NCBI RefSeq assembly: GCF_000740795.1
Contig: NZ_JGYG01000006.1
Span: 126,501 to 190,500, forward strand
Origin: Haematobacter massiliensis
GTDB lineage: Bacteria; Pseudomonadota; Alphaproteobacteria; Rhodobacterales; Rhodobacteraceae
Direction of reading: 5' to 3'
DNA: 64,000 nucleotides
Below, piece by piece: positions 1 through 7,736 of the stretch; within the stretch, counting starts at the first letter, position 1; every line of letters begins with the position of its first letter. The notes beneath the pieces were generated by a model. That model was not told the origin of the DNA, searched no databases, and was given only the letters and a program-made list of their open reading frames with translations. Both the position numbers and the translations under genes were made by a program.

Positions 1-320
1 TGGTGGGAGATGGAAGGCGGGCCTACAGCTCGCCGGTTGCGATCCTTCGCTCCGCGCGCCGTTGATCGTTACAACAGGGAAAAAAGGCACCGCCTCATCC
101 CTTGGCGCGAACTCTTCATCAGCGGGATAGGGTAGACGGGTCCATCCCCGGCTTAGTTCGCGCCTCTCCCGAGGGGGCCAGTCGTACGTTAGACCTTACG
201 CTCGAAGATTTCGTCGGCCCGTTTCCTTAGCGCACGACCGACAGTCCGCAGTTTTCGTGGGCCTTGCCGCCTCCAGCTCCAAAGGCTAAGGTGAAGCCCG
301 TATTCAGCTTTCGGGAGCTC
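1..320. other. Leading stretch without a recognised gene
   Basis: No protein family, RNA gene or repeat was recognised in this stretch. A minus-strand open frame (189-677) crosses it, but it is rich in Arg, Gly and His and lacks any family motif. The upstream context lies outside the window, so a promoter or the tail of another element cannot be excluded. Confidence 0.4.
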
Positions 321-617
321 ATGGCCCGCCTCATCGCCCTTTTCACGGCCGTGTCGTTGTGCCTCTCCCTGTTCGCCGGCCGGGTGGACGCTGCGCCCCA
401 TGGCGGGTGCCTCTCCTATCGGGACATGCCGGTCTGCACGCCGCTCGGCGAGGCGTCGGCGCCGACAAAGCTCAAGTCCGGCAAGTGCTTCGACGTCTAT
501 CTTGCTGATCAGGCAGAGATTTGTCCCGCAGTCGATGGTGTGCTGCCATTTCCTGTAGTCGCTACCAGCCTTTCGCGCTTTCAGCCTGACGTCCCCCGCC
601 GCCCGCCGCGGGGCTGA
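321..617 (+). CDS. Possible small secreted protein, hypothetical
   Basis: This would be a 98-residue protein of unknown function. The only positive evidence is a plausible Sec signal peptide at residues 1-24: a charged start, a hydrophobic run of Leu/Phe/Val, then a small-residue cleavage site around GRVDA-A. The mature part has four cysteines (in the HGGC, MPVC, GKCF and EICP contexts), which would suit a disulfide-bonded periplasmic protein. ATG 321 is chosen because the signal peptide begins there and GGGAG lies just upstream, although the spacing is short. The C-terminus is Pro/Arg-rich and may be read-through of non-coding DNA. No family was recognised, so the call is weak. Confidence 0.3.
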   Translation: MARLIALFTAVSLCLSLFAGRVDAAPHGGCLSYRDMPVCTPLGEASAPTKLKSGKCFDVYLADQAEICPAVDGVLPFPVVATSLSRFQPDVPRRPPRG

Positions 618-774
618 TCCTGCCAGAAAGTTCGGATGTCTGGAGTCGTGTCCTACACGTGGGACAGTTTCCATCATCCCGCTGGTCAGCAGGAAAATTC
701 ATGCCATTCGCCGCCCTCGCGCGGCACCTTCACACGGCGCAGGCCCCGAAGTGGCGCGCCATCGGAGAATTCAC

Positions 775-1239
775 ATGTCTTATATCCAATCCCGCCTCGG
801 CAGCGCCGAGGGCAACCGCTTCTTCATCCCCGCGCTTCGCCCAGTCTACGACGCGCTCTTGCCGGTGTCCGAAACGCTGCTTCGCGTGATAGCCGGTTTT
901 GCATTGGCCGTGCACGGCTGGCCGAAAATCCAGAACCCGATGGGGCTGGCAGGTATGGTCGAAAACATCGGCTTTGCCCCCTCCTGGTTCTGGGCCTTCG
1001 CATTGGCGATCACCGAGTTTGTCGGCGGCATCCTGTTGCTGCTCGGCCTGTTCACCCGTCCTGCGGCGGCGGCTGCGACGGTGGTGCTGCTGGTAACCGT
1101 GTGGTTCCATTGGGTGCTGCGCGGCGAAGGCTACAGCGGGGCGGAGCTGTCGCTGATCTGGGCGGCCGTGACGTTCTTCTTCGTGGCGCGGGGCGGCGGG
1201 CGGTATTCGCTCGATCGTGCCTTCGGCCGGGAATTCTGA
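775..1239 (+). CDS. DoxX family membrane protein
   Basis: This 154-residue integral membrane protein belongs to the DoxX/DoxD-like family, whose bacterial members are linked to quinone- or thiol-related redox functions that are often undefined. About four hydrophobic helices are visible. The family-typical first helix with LLRVIAGFALAVHGWPKI, the FVGGILLLLGLFTRPAA segment and a closing Trp/Phe-rich helix are all present. Start ATG 775 is preferred over 751 because GGAG lies 7 bases upstream. The gene stands alone and ends 38 bases before the convergent BKACE gene, with a strong shared hairpin between them. The specific substrate is unknown. Confidence 0.8.
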   Translation: MSYIQSRLGSAEGNRFFIPALRPVYDALLPVSETLLRVIAGFALAVHGWPKIQNPMGLAGMVENIGFAPSWFWAFALAITEFVGGILLLLGLFTRPAAAAATVVLLVTVWFHWVLRGEGYSGAELSLIWAAVTFFFVARGGGRYSLDRAFGREF

Positions 1240-1246
1240 GGACATG

Positions 1247-1271
1247 GGGGAGAGGCATCCCGCCTCTCCCC
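1247..1271. terminator. Bidirectional terminator hairpin between convergent genes
   Basis: A perfect 10-bp stem GGGGAGAGGC / GCCTCTCCCC with a 5-base loop fills the 38-bp gap between the convergent DoxX and BKACE genes. It can act on both strands. A T-run is weak, so termination is inferred from position and stem stability. Confidence 0.7.
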
Positions 1272-1277
1272 GACATT

Positions 1278-2216
1278 TCAGAAGTTGACCTTGTCGCCGC
1301 CCTTGAGGGCGAGAATATCCCGTGCTTCGGTTGGGGTGGCGATCTCAAGCCCCAGTTCCTCGACGATCCGGCGGATCTTCGCAACCTGCTCGGCGTTGGA
1401 CGTCGCAAGCGTGCCCTTGCCGATATAGAGGCTGTCCTCCAGACCGACGCGGACGTTTCCGCCCATCATCGCGGCCTGCGTGGCGAACTGCATCTGCGTC
1501 TTGCCGGCCGACAGCACCGACCACCGGTAATCGTCGCCGAAGAGCTTGTCCGCCGTCTCCTTCATGAACACCATGTTTTCCACGGAGGAGCCGATGCCGC
1601 CCAGAATCCCGAAGATCATCTGAACGAAGAACGGCGGCTTCACCAGCCCGCGATCCACAAAATGCGCGAGGTTGTAGAGATGTCCGATATCGTAGCATTC
1701 ATGCTCGAACCGGGTTCCGTGGTCTTCGCCCAGCATCTTAAGGATGCGCTCTATATCCCTGAATGTGTTGCGGAAGATGAAATCATCCGTCCCAAGAAGA
1801 TAGGGCTTCTCCCAGTCGTATTTCCAGGAGCGATCCTTGGCCGCCATGGGGAAGATGCCAAAATTCATCGACCCCATGTTGAGAGAGCACATCTCCGGCG
1901 CAGTCTTCAGCGGCGCCTCCAGCCGCTGCTCCACCGTCATGTTCAGCCCACCGCCGGTGGTGATGTTGATGACGGCATCGGTGGCCTGCTTGATGCGCGG
2001 CAGGAACTGCATGTAGACATCCGTCGCCGGTGTCGGGCGGCCATCCTGCGGGTCGCGGGCGTGCAGGTGCAGGATCGCCGCCCCTGCTTCCGCTGCCGCG
2101 ATGGACTGCGCGGCGATGTCCTCGGGCTTGAACGGTAGCGCATCCGACATGGAGGGCGTGTGAATGCCACCCGTGATCGCGCAGGTAATGATGACCTTGC
2201 CTTTTTGCGTGCTCAT
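1278..2216 (-). CDS. BKACE family beta-keto acid cleavage enzyme (DUF849)
   Basis: This 312-residue cytosolic TIM-barrel enzyme belongs to the family of 3-keto-5-aminohexanoate cleavage enzyme (Kce), which condenses a beta-keto acid with acetyl-CoA to give acetoacetate and a new CoA ester. The metal-binding HxH is visible as H50 and H52 in ILHLHARDP. The R-x3-E-D triad of Kce is present as R256, E260 and D261 in VRVGLEDS, and the ITTGGG phosphate/CoA-side loop lies at 85-90. Start ATG 2216 is chosen because the family begins with a short strand (KVIITCAITG); an in-frame start 11 codons upstream would add a basic tail. BKACE members differ widely in substrate, so the true beta-keto acid cannot be read from sequence. 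Confidence 0.88.
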   Translation of the reverse strand: MSTQKGKVIITCAITGGIHTPSMSDALPFKPEDIAAQSIAAAEAGAAILHLHARDPQDGRPTPATDVYMQFLPRIKQATDAVINITTGGGLNMTVEQRLEAPLKTAPEMCSLNMGSMNFGIFPMAAKDRSWKYDWEKPYLLGTDDFIFRNTFRDIERILKMLGEDHGTRFEHECYDIGHLYNLAHFVDRGLVKPPFFVQMIFGILGGIGSSVENMVFMKETADKLFGDDYRWSVLSAGKTQMQFATQAAMMGGNVRVGLEDSLYIGKGTLATSNAEQVAKIRRIVEELGLEIATPTEARDILALKGGDKVNF

Positions 2217-2517
2217 GTCTGTCCTCTCTTTCCTCCGGGGCCGGTGCATTCTGCGCTGCGCCCCCTCCCGGACGATCCCCAGATGGTGGATTGTCTGATG
2301 AAATTCATCTGCGCTCCCTTGCCAGCCGTCAAGGGAAGGTTGACGGAAGGACTATCGGTGGCTAGATCATCCGCATGACAAAGATGCGCCCCCTTACCAC
2401 GGTGTATAACGCGCCCTCCCCATAGGAGCGGCCGCGATCAGTGATGTTCGACGATGCCGCCGCCGGGCGGCATTCTTGTTTCAGGCCTCCCGGTGGCGCA
2501 AAGCCACGGAAAGCCAG
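2217..2517. promoter_or_regulatory. Divergent intergenic region between BKACE and prephenate dehydrogenase genes
   Basis: This 301-base region separates two divergent genes and should hold both promoters. The clearest structure is an inverted repeat TCCCTTG (2315-2321) / CAAGGGA (2330-2336) with an 8-base loop, which could be an operator or an RNA hairpin. No convincing sigma-70 hexamer pair was identified. Confidence 0.35.
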
Positions 2518-3297
2518 ATGGAACAGACCGACGACCCCGACTTCATCCCCTCGCAGCCGCCTGCGTTACGGCTCGGCCTGTTTGGCTGCGGCGCCTTCGG
2601 CGGGTTGATCGCGCCGCATCTGGCGCGGCATTTCGTGCTTGCCATCCACGACCCCGCGCGAGAAGGCAGTGTGCCGCTGCAGGAGGTTGCATCCGCCGAT
2701 ATCGTGGTGCTGGCGGTTCCGCTCGCCGCGCTGCCGGCGACGGCAGCGGCGATCGCGCCGCATCTCCGCCCCGGCGCGCTTGTCGTGGATGTGTGCTCCG
2801 TGAAGCTCGCCCCGCTGCAGATGCTGGAGGAGCTGTTGCCGCCGCATGTCGCCCTGGTGGGGAGCCATCCGCTGTTCGGTCCGAGGAGCTTTGGCCCTGA
2901 GGCGCGAGTGGTCCTCTGTCCCGCGCGGGGCGGGCGCGGGGTCGCGCCGCTGCGCCGGTGGCTGCGGCAGCAGGGGCGGAGGGTGCTCGTCCGCACGGCG
3001 GAGGTACATGACCGGGATATGGCCCTTGCGCAGGGCGTCACGCATATGGTGGGCCGGATCGTTGCCGCGCTATCACAGGAAGCGGTTCCAGGCCATGGCA
3101 TGACAACCCCCAGTTTTGAGCATCTGCTGACGGCGGCGGGTATGGTCGCGGGCGACGCGCCGGGCGTGTTTGAAACGATCCAGCGCGACAATCCTTTTGT
3201 CGCGGCGATCCAGCAGCGGTTTTTCGCGGCGACGGAAGCTCTGCGCGGGGAGATCTCCGCTGTCAGCCCGGCAGCGCCCGCTGTTCCACAGTGTTGA
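2518..3297 (+). CDS. Prephenate dehydrogenase-like protein
   Basis: This 259-residue protein resembles TyrA, which oxidatively decarboxylates prephenate to 4-hydroxyphenylpyruvate in tyrosine synthesis. The N-terminal Rossmann fold shows GLFGCGAFGG at residues 20-29 (GxGxxG), then a hydrophobic strand and the family signature GSHPLFGPRSFG, which contains the substrate-loop His-Pro. A helical C-terminal domain with VTHMVGR follows. Start ATG 2518 is preferred to the upstream in-frame ATG 2476 because GGAAAG precedes it and the Rossmann strand then follows a short linker. The 3' end overlaps the convergent epimerase gene by 35 bp. No ACT domain is present. Isolation from other aromatic-pathway genes leaves the exact substrate open. 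Confidence 0.75.
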   Translation: MEQTDDPDFIPSQPPALRLGLFGCGAFGGLIAPHLARHFVLAIHDPAREGSVPLQEVASADIVVLAVPLAALPATAAAIAPHLRPGALVVDVCSVKLAPLQMLEELLPPHVALVGSHPLFGPRSFGPEARVVLCPARGGRGVAPLRRWLRQQGRRVLVRTAEVHDRDMALAQGVTHMVGRIVAALSQEAVPGHGMTTPSFEHLLTAAGMVAGDAPGVFETIQRDNPFVAAIQQRFFAATEALRGEISAVSPAAPAVPQC

Positions 3298-4225
3298 CCG
3301 GAGGGGGCAGACCCGCCTCCGCCTGCAGCCAGGCCCATGTCTCGGCAAGCCCCGCCTCCAGCGTCATGGTGGCAGACCAGCCCAGCAATTCCCGCGCACG
3401 GGAACAGTCCAGCACCACGCGGGGCAGATCGAACTCGCGCCCCGGACGGCGCAGGGGCACGATGGGCCTTCCCGTCGCTTCCGACAGCAGGGCGATCAGT
3501 TCGGCGATGCTGCACCCGCGGCCGCTGCCCACATTGTAACATCCGTCAAGGCTGCTCCGGAGCGCCAGCAGGCACAGGCGGGCAAGGTCTCCGACATGGA
3601 CGAAGTCCCGCACCACGCTGCCGTCGCCCCAGACCTCCGGCATCTCTTCCTGCGCGATCTGCCACAGGAATGTCCCGATGACCCCTTGCACACCAAGCCG
3701 GCCCTGTCGCGGGCCGAAGGGATTGGCGGGCCGGAGAATGGCGTAGCCCAGCCCGCTCGCCATATGTTCCGCCACGATATAGCGTTCCGCCGCCGCCTTC
3801 ACGATACCATAGGGCGTGACAGGTCGTAGCGGATGATCTTCCGTGATCGTGTCGGAGAGCGGGGGGCCATAGACCGTCCCGCCGGAGGAAAGATAGACGA
3901 GGCGCTTCACCCCTGTCCGCCGCATGGTTGCCAGCAGTTGCACCAGCGGCAGAAGATTGTCGCTGATATCGCCCGCCGGATCCCGCACCGCCGTTTGCGG
4001 GACGGAGGAGCTGGCGGCATGGATGACGCGATCCACCCCGTGCAAGGCCTCCTCCACCACGGACATGTCGCGAAGGTCGCCCAGGTAATAGTGCACATCC
4101 GGCAGCGGCGGGCGGTAGCGTTCCGGCATTCTGTCCAGAATGGCGACGTCCTCCCCCCCTGCGCGCAGCACGTCTACGATGTGGGAGCCGATGAAGCCGT
4201 TCCCGCCGATGACAAGCGTGGTCAT
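3263..4225 (-). CDS. NAD-dependent epimerase/dehydratase (nucleotide-sugar, extended SDR)
   Basis: This 320-residue extended short-chain dehydrogenase acts on nucleotide sugars such as UDP-glucose/galactose. The NAD-binding motif GGNGFIG is at residues 7-13, the catalytic YxxxK is Y139/K143 in TPYGIVKAA, and the Ser/Thr wall of the active site is YLSSGGTVYG. GDLRDM and the NPFGPRQ sugar-side loop also match GalE-like enzymes. It is the last gene of the minus-strand exopolysaccharide operon, 14 bases after the acyltransferase stop. Start ATG 4225 gives the canonical MTTLVIGGNGFIG opening. Its 3' end overlaps the convergent prephenate dehydrogenase-like gene by 35 bp. It probably supplies an activated sugar for the polymer; the particular epimer or dehydrated product is not determinable. 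Confidence 0.88.
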   Translation of the reverse strand: MTTLVIGGNGFIGSHIVDVLRAGGEDVAILDRMPERYRPPLPDVHYYLGDLRDMSVVEEALHGVDRVIHAASSSVPQTAVRDPAGDISDNLLPLVQLLATMRRTGVKRLVYLSSGGTVYGPPLSDTITEDHPLRPVTPYGIVKAAAERYIVAEHMASGLGYAILRPANPFGPRQGRLGVQGVIGTFLWQIAQEEMPEVWGDGSVVRDFVHVGDLARLCLLALRSSLDGCYNVGSGRGCSIAELIALLSEATGRPIVPLRRPGREFDLPRVVLDCSRARELLGWSATMTLEAGLAETWAWLQAEAGLPPPVNTVEQRALPG

Positions 4226-4239
4226 GCTGGTATCTCCGC

Positions 4240-5355
4240 CTATGCCGTACGCGCGACAAGGCGCGGGTTGCCGGCGAATGTGTTGCGGATCCATCTGCGC
4301 GCAGGTTGTTCGAGGAACTGGAAGCTCATCGCCGCCAGTGCCGTGCTCACCGCCAGAACGATCACCGTATAGAGGACGAAGCCATCCGCCGTACCCGGGT
4401 TCAGCGACGGGGCCAGCCTGTTGACCGCCATGATGACCAGCGCGTGGATGAGATAGATGGAGAAGCTGATATCGCCCCAGTAAACGAACCACTTCTGCCC
4501 GAGAAACCGCTGCAGCCCCCCGCGGCAAAGCACCAGCGCAAAAATCATCACCGTAAAGGCCGCGACCACGCCGACATCCGGCAGATAGTAGCGGGTGCCG
4601 ATGAATGCTGTCGCCATGGCGAGTATGGCAATGATGTCCCAGCTCACACCCTTTGGCAGACGCCAGTGAAGCGCCGCGGGCGCAAGTCGGGCAAGAAGGC
4701 AGCCGATGGCAAAGTCCACCGTGTTGCGCAACAGCGCTCCCCAGCCGAGCTGGATCGCCCATGTCCGTCCGGGATGCAGCGCCACGAAGGCGGTCATGAA
4801 GGCGAACAGCACCGCAATGGCGAGCACCTGCGTCCGCGTGCTGTTCAGCCGGTTCAGCGGCAGCGCAAGAAGGGGAAACAGCAGGTAGGTGAACCACTCT
4901 GTGCTGATGGACCAGGCCGGGTAGTTGAAGCTGAGCGTCGGCAGCGTGCCCCATGCCTGCATCAGCAGGAGGTTCCAGAAGAACGCCTCTCCCGAAAAGG
5001 ACGTCCCCGGCGTGTTCGGCGTCACCACCAACACCGCAGCGCCCAGAACCAGCAGGGTCGCAAGATGCAGCGGATAGAACCGTGCGATCCGCAGGACGAG
5101 GAAGTGTCTTACAGTGCGGGCATCCATCCCTGGGTGTTTGGCACTGAAGAACTCCTCCCGGTGAAGCATGGCGATGAGAAAGCCGGAGAGGATGAAGAAA
5201 CAGTCCAGCAGGAACTCCCCCCGTCCGATGAAGCCGGGGCTTTCATGCAATGACGCGCCGTAGCCGAGCGCCTCGAGGCAGTGGCGATAGACAACGATGA
5301 AGGCGAAGGGCCCCCGGATGGAGGTCAGCAGCGAAAGGCCGGGAAAGCGGATCAT
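4240..5355 (-). CDS. Acyltransferase 3 family membrane protein (exopolysaccharide decoration)
   Basis: This 371-residue multi-pass protein belongs to the acyltransferase 3 / OafA family, which adds acetyl or similar groups to surface sugars from the cytoplasmic face. The N-terminal SIRGPFAFIVVYRH segment carries the family Arg and His region, followed by GEFLLDCFFILSGFLIA, the hallmark FFxxSGFL motif, and RFYPLHLATLL (RxxR-like) at the next loop. Around ten hydrophobic helices follow. Start ATG 5355 is preferred to ATG 5385 because an AAAGG ribosome site precedes it and it starts just after the previous gene's stop at 5366. It lies between a glycosyltransferase and a nucleotide-sugar epimerase, so it likely O-acylates the repeat unit. 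Confidence 0.87.
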   Translation of the reverse strand: MIRFPGLSLLTSIRGPFAFIVVYRHCLEALGYGASLHESPGFIGRGEFLLDCFFILSGFLIAMLHREEFFSAKHPGMDARTVRHFLVLRIARFYPLHLATLLVLGAAVLVVTPNTPGTSFSGEAFFWNLLLMQAWGTLPTLSFNYPAWSISTEWFTYLLFPLLALPLNRLNSTRTQVLAIAVLFAFMTAFVALHPGRTWAIQLGWGALLRNTVDFAIGCLLARLAPAALHWRLPKGVSWDIIAILAMATAFIGTRYYLPDVGVVAAFTVMIFALVLCRGGLQRFLGQKWFVYWGDISFSIYLIHALVIMAVNRLAPSLNPGTADGFVLYTVIVLAVSTALAAMSFQFLEQPARRWIRNTFAGNPRLVARTA

Positions 5356-5365
5356 GATGCGCCTT

Positions 5366-6637
5366 TCATCCAGCGTTCTGGGCATGAAGTGCAGGCCCGC
5401 CGGCCAGGGCCAGATCCCCCTCCGGGAGCGACGGAAGCGACAGCTCCCGTTCGGCGCCAAGCAACGGCACGGGATATTGCTGGACAAGCATCGCCTGATA
5501 GGCGCGCAGCACCGGCTCCCAAGTGAATCGCGCGGCGTGGCGCATCCGCGCGGCGGCGGACATGGCGCTGCGCAGCGGCGGGCTATCGATCAGCGCGGTG
5601 ATATGCTGATCCAGCTCCTCGACGTCCGCGAAGAACCGCTGCTCCTCCCCCGCGACCCAACCGTTGAACATGTTCCGATGGGCGATGACCGGGCAACCTG
5701 CGCCAAGCGCTTCCACAAGCGACGGGTTCGTCCCGCCGACGGTATGTCCGTGGATATGGGCGAGCGTATGCACGCGGAGCGCGGCGACCGCTTCCTTCTC
5801 GAATACGGGGCCGAGGAAAACGACTTCCTGGCTGGCGGCGGCGCGGACCGCGTCATGGTAGCCGTTGCCCGGTTCAAGCCCCCCCGCGACGGCGAGCTTC
5901 ACCCCCCGCGGCCGGGCGGAGAAGGCGCGCACGATCTGCAACGTCTGGTTTTCCCGCTCCACCCGCGCGATGGAAAGCATGAACTTCTGCGGCTCCAGGC
6001 CAAAGGCGGCGAGCGGAGCGGGGTCGGCCTCCGGCAGGCTCTCCGCGCCATAGGGGATCATGGTGATGCGGGAGTGATCCGTCATCCCCGACAGCCGCTT
6101 CGCGATCGCGGGATGGTCGGCCACCAGGTGGTTGCCCAGCATCACCGCCGCCCGCTCGTTCAGGCGGAACCACTGGCGGACCGGCCAGGACCACTTGGTC
6201 CGCTTCCACTCCAGCCCGTCCATGTTGATGACGTTCCGCACCCCGCTCAGCCGATAGAGCAGCCCTATGAGCGCCGTGTTGTAGCCGAGCGTAAGCACCA
6301 GCGGCGCACCTTTCACGGCATGCCTGGCGGAGATCCAGTCGAACTCGATGGAGCCGAGCGACCCCTTGCGGCGCACAGGCAGCTGGATCAGCTTCACCCC
6401 TCGCCATTCGGAAGCGCCGTCGCCGGTCTCGTCCTGACAGTAGACATCCACGCGCCAGCCCTGCTCCACGAGCCAGGGGGCCAGCTCTTGCGCAAAGGTC
6501 TCGAACCCGCCGTGCCACGCGGGGATGCCGCGGGTTCCGAGGATTGCGAGATGGGGCGGCTTGCCTTCCGCGTCACGAAGCCCGGCGGGCGTGTTCAGCG
6601 GCAGGACGACGGGCCGTCGGGAAAAATCGTTAGCCAT
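5366..6637 (-). CDS. Glycosyltransferase family 4, DUF1972/rhamnosyltransferase-like
   Basis: This 423-residue cytosolic retaining glycosyltransferase has a GT-B fold. The N-terminal half carries ILGTRGIPAWHGGFETFAQELA, typical of the DUF1972-type GT4 proteins that occur in polysaccharide clusters. The C-terminal donor-binding half has FMLSIARVERENQ and the E-x7-E-like region GTNPSLVEALGAGCPVIAHR. It should transfer a sugar to the lipid-linked repeat unit. The start codon overlaps the end of the upstream GT2 gene by 8 bp, indicating translational coupling. Donor and linkage are unknown. The C-terminal tail past about residue 390 is not conserved in appearance. Confidence 0.87.
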   Translation of the reverse strand: MANDFSRRPVVLPLNTPAGLRDAEGKPPHLAILGTRGIPAWHGGFETFAQELAPWLVEQGWRVDVYCQDETGDGASEWRGVKLIQLPVRRKGSLGSIEFDWISARHAVKGAPLVLTLGYNTALIGLLYRLSGVRNVINMDGLEWKRTKWSWPVRQWFRLNERAAVMLGNHLVADHPAIAKRLSGMTDHSRITMIPYGAESLPEADPAPLAAFGLEPQKFMLSIARVERENQTLQIVRAFSARPRGVKLAVAGGLEPGNGYHDAVRAAASQEVVFLGPVFEKEAVAALRVHTLAHIHGHTVGGTNPSLVEALGAGCPVIAHRNMFNGWVAGEEQRFFADVEELDQHITALIDSPPLRSAMSAAARMRHAARFTWEPVLRAYQAMLVQQYPVPLLGAERELSLPSLPEGDLALAGGPALHAQNAG

Positions 6638-7667
6638 GGGAAACGCCGTGCTCTTCGGGGTTTGAACTGGCGATCGGCAGGGATCGCGTTGCGGGTGGCG
6701 AAAGATCAGGTCGTCGCATCGTCAGGACATGGCTGGCATAGCGGCGCATGACCTTGGCCTTTCGTCGGAGACGGGGGTCGCGGCGAAGAACGCCCGCGGC
6801 CCCGTAAGCTGCTGACCGGAGAGAGAATCCTGCTCCGTAGCCGAAGCGGAAGGGGCCGAAACTGCCCGGATTTTCCCGCAGGTAGAGCCGTGCCAGCGCG
6901 TCGAGCCAGGTTGTGGAAATATCTGACCCCTCCTGCGTGCCGCCCTGCACATGCACGGCGGAAAGGTCCGGGAGATAGGCGACCTGCCATCCCGCGCGGC
7001 GCATCCGGCAGCCCCATTCGACATCCTCGGCATACATGAAGAAGCCGGCATCCAGCCCGCCCACCTGACGGACGACATCGGCACGGACAAGGATCAGCGC
7101 CCCGCTGAGCCAGTCCACCTGCCGGGGGGCTGTCCCGCGGCGGGGCGTGAGGAACAGGCTCCGCGCGGCCGGGAATAACCGGCCCAGACCAAGGGCATGG
7201 ACCAGCACCGCGGCCGGCCGCGGCGCATGACCGCCGTCGCCGACCTGATGCCGCCCGTCGGGATAGGTCAGCCGACAACCAACGGCGGCGGTCCGGGGAT
7301 GCGCCTCCAGATGGCTGAGCAGCCGCGCGATGGTACCGGGCGTCTGCAGGAAGGCATCCGGGTTCAACAGCAGTATCCTCTCCGACTGCGCCAGAGCGAA
7401 GCCACGGTTATTCCCCCCGGCAAAGCCAAGGTTCTCAGCGGTTTTCACCAGATGCACATCCGGGAACTCGGCAGCGACCATCTCTGGCGCGCCGTCGGTT
7501 GATCCGTTGTCGATCACGATGATCTCGCGGTTCAGTTCAGGTGAATCGGCCGACGCCAGTTCCAGGCACCGGCGCAGGTAATCCCGGCCGTTCCAGGCGA
7601 CGATCACGATGGAAACCTTCGGCTTATGCGGCGAGCAGGAAAGGTGCGAGAGCGTCTGCGATGTCAT
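6630..7667 (-). CDS. Glycosyltransferase family 2
   Basis: This 345-residue inverting glycosyltransferase has a GT-A fold. The N-terminal strand VSIVIVAWNGRDYLRRCLE starts the nucleotide-binding domain, with EIIVIDNGSTDG next, LLNPDAFL holding the metal-binding Asp region (NPD replaces the usual DxD), and the acceptor-side signature FMYAEDVEWGCRMRRAGW. This ED-W-RMR-GW pattern is common to WbbL/RfbN-like rhamnosyltransferases, so a rhamnosyl donor is possible but unproven. It follows the Wzy gene after 69 bases and overlaps the next glycosyltransferase by 8 bp. Confidence 0.88.
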   Translation of the reverse strand: MTSQTLSHLSCSPHKPKVSIVIVAWNGRDYLRRCLELASADSPELNREIIVIDNGSTDGAPEMVAAEFPDVHLVKTAENLGFAGGNNRGFALAQSERILLLNPDAFLQTPGTIARLLSHLEAHPRTAAVGCRLTYPDGRHQVGDGGHAPRPAAVLVHALGLGRLFPAARSLFLTPRRGTAPRQVDWLSGALILVRADVVRQVGGLDAGFFMYAEDVEWGCRMRRAGWQVAYLPDLSAVHVQGGTQEGSDISTTWLDALARLYLRENPGSFGPFRFGYGAGFSLRSAAYGAAGVLRRDPRLRRKAKVMRRYASHVLTMRRPDLSPPATRSLPIASSNPEEHGVSHG

Positions 7668-7736
7668 GACTTTCCTCCGCAGCGGTGTATTGAATTCTGA
7701 CGTATGAAACTGCCGGTAGATTTCTTGAAATAATTC

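Noticed and set aside
189-677. Minus-strand open frame of 162 codons at the window start
   Set aside because: No family motif; residue make-up is Arg/His/Gly-rich as in antisense frames, and it overlaps a plus-strand frame with a better signal peptide.
636-2138. Plus-strand 500-codon open frame over the DoxX and BKACE genes
   Set aside because: It lies antisense to the BKACE gene, whose active-site residues are complete, and shows no domain of its own.
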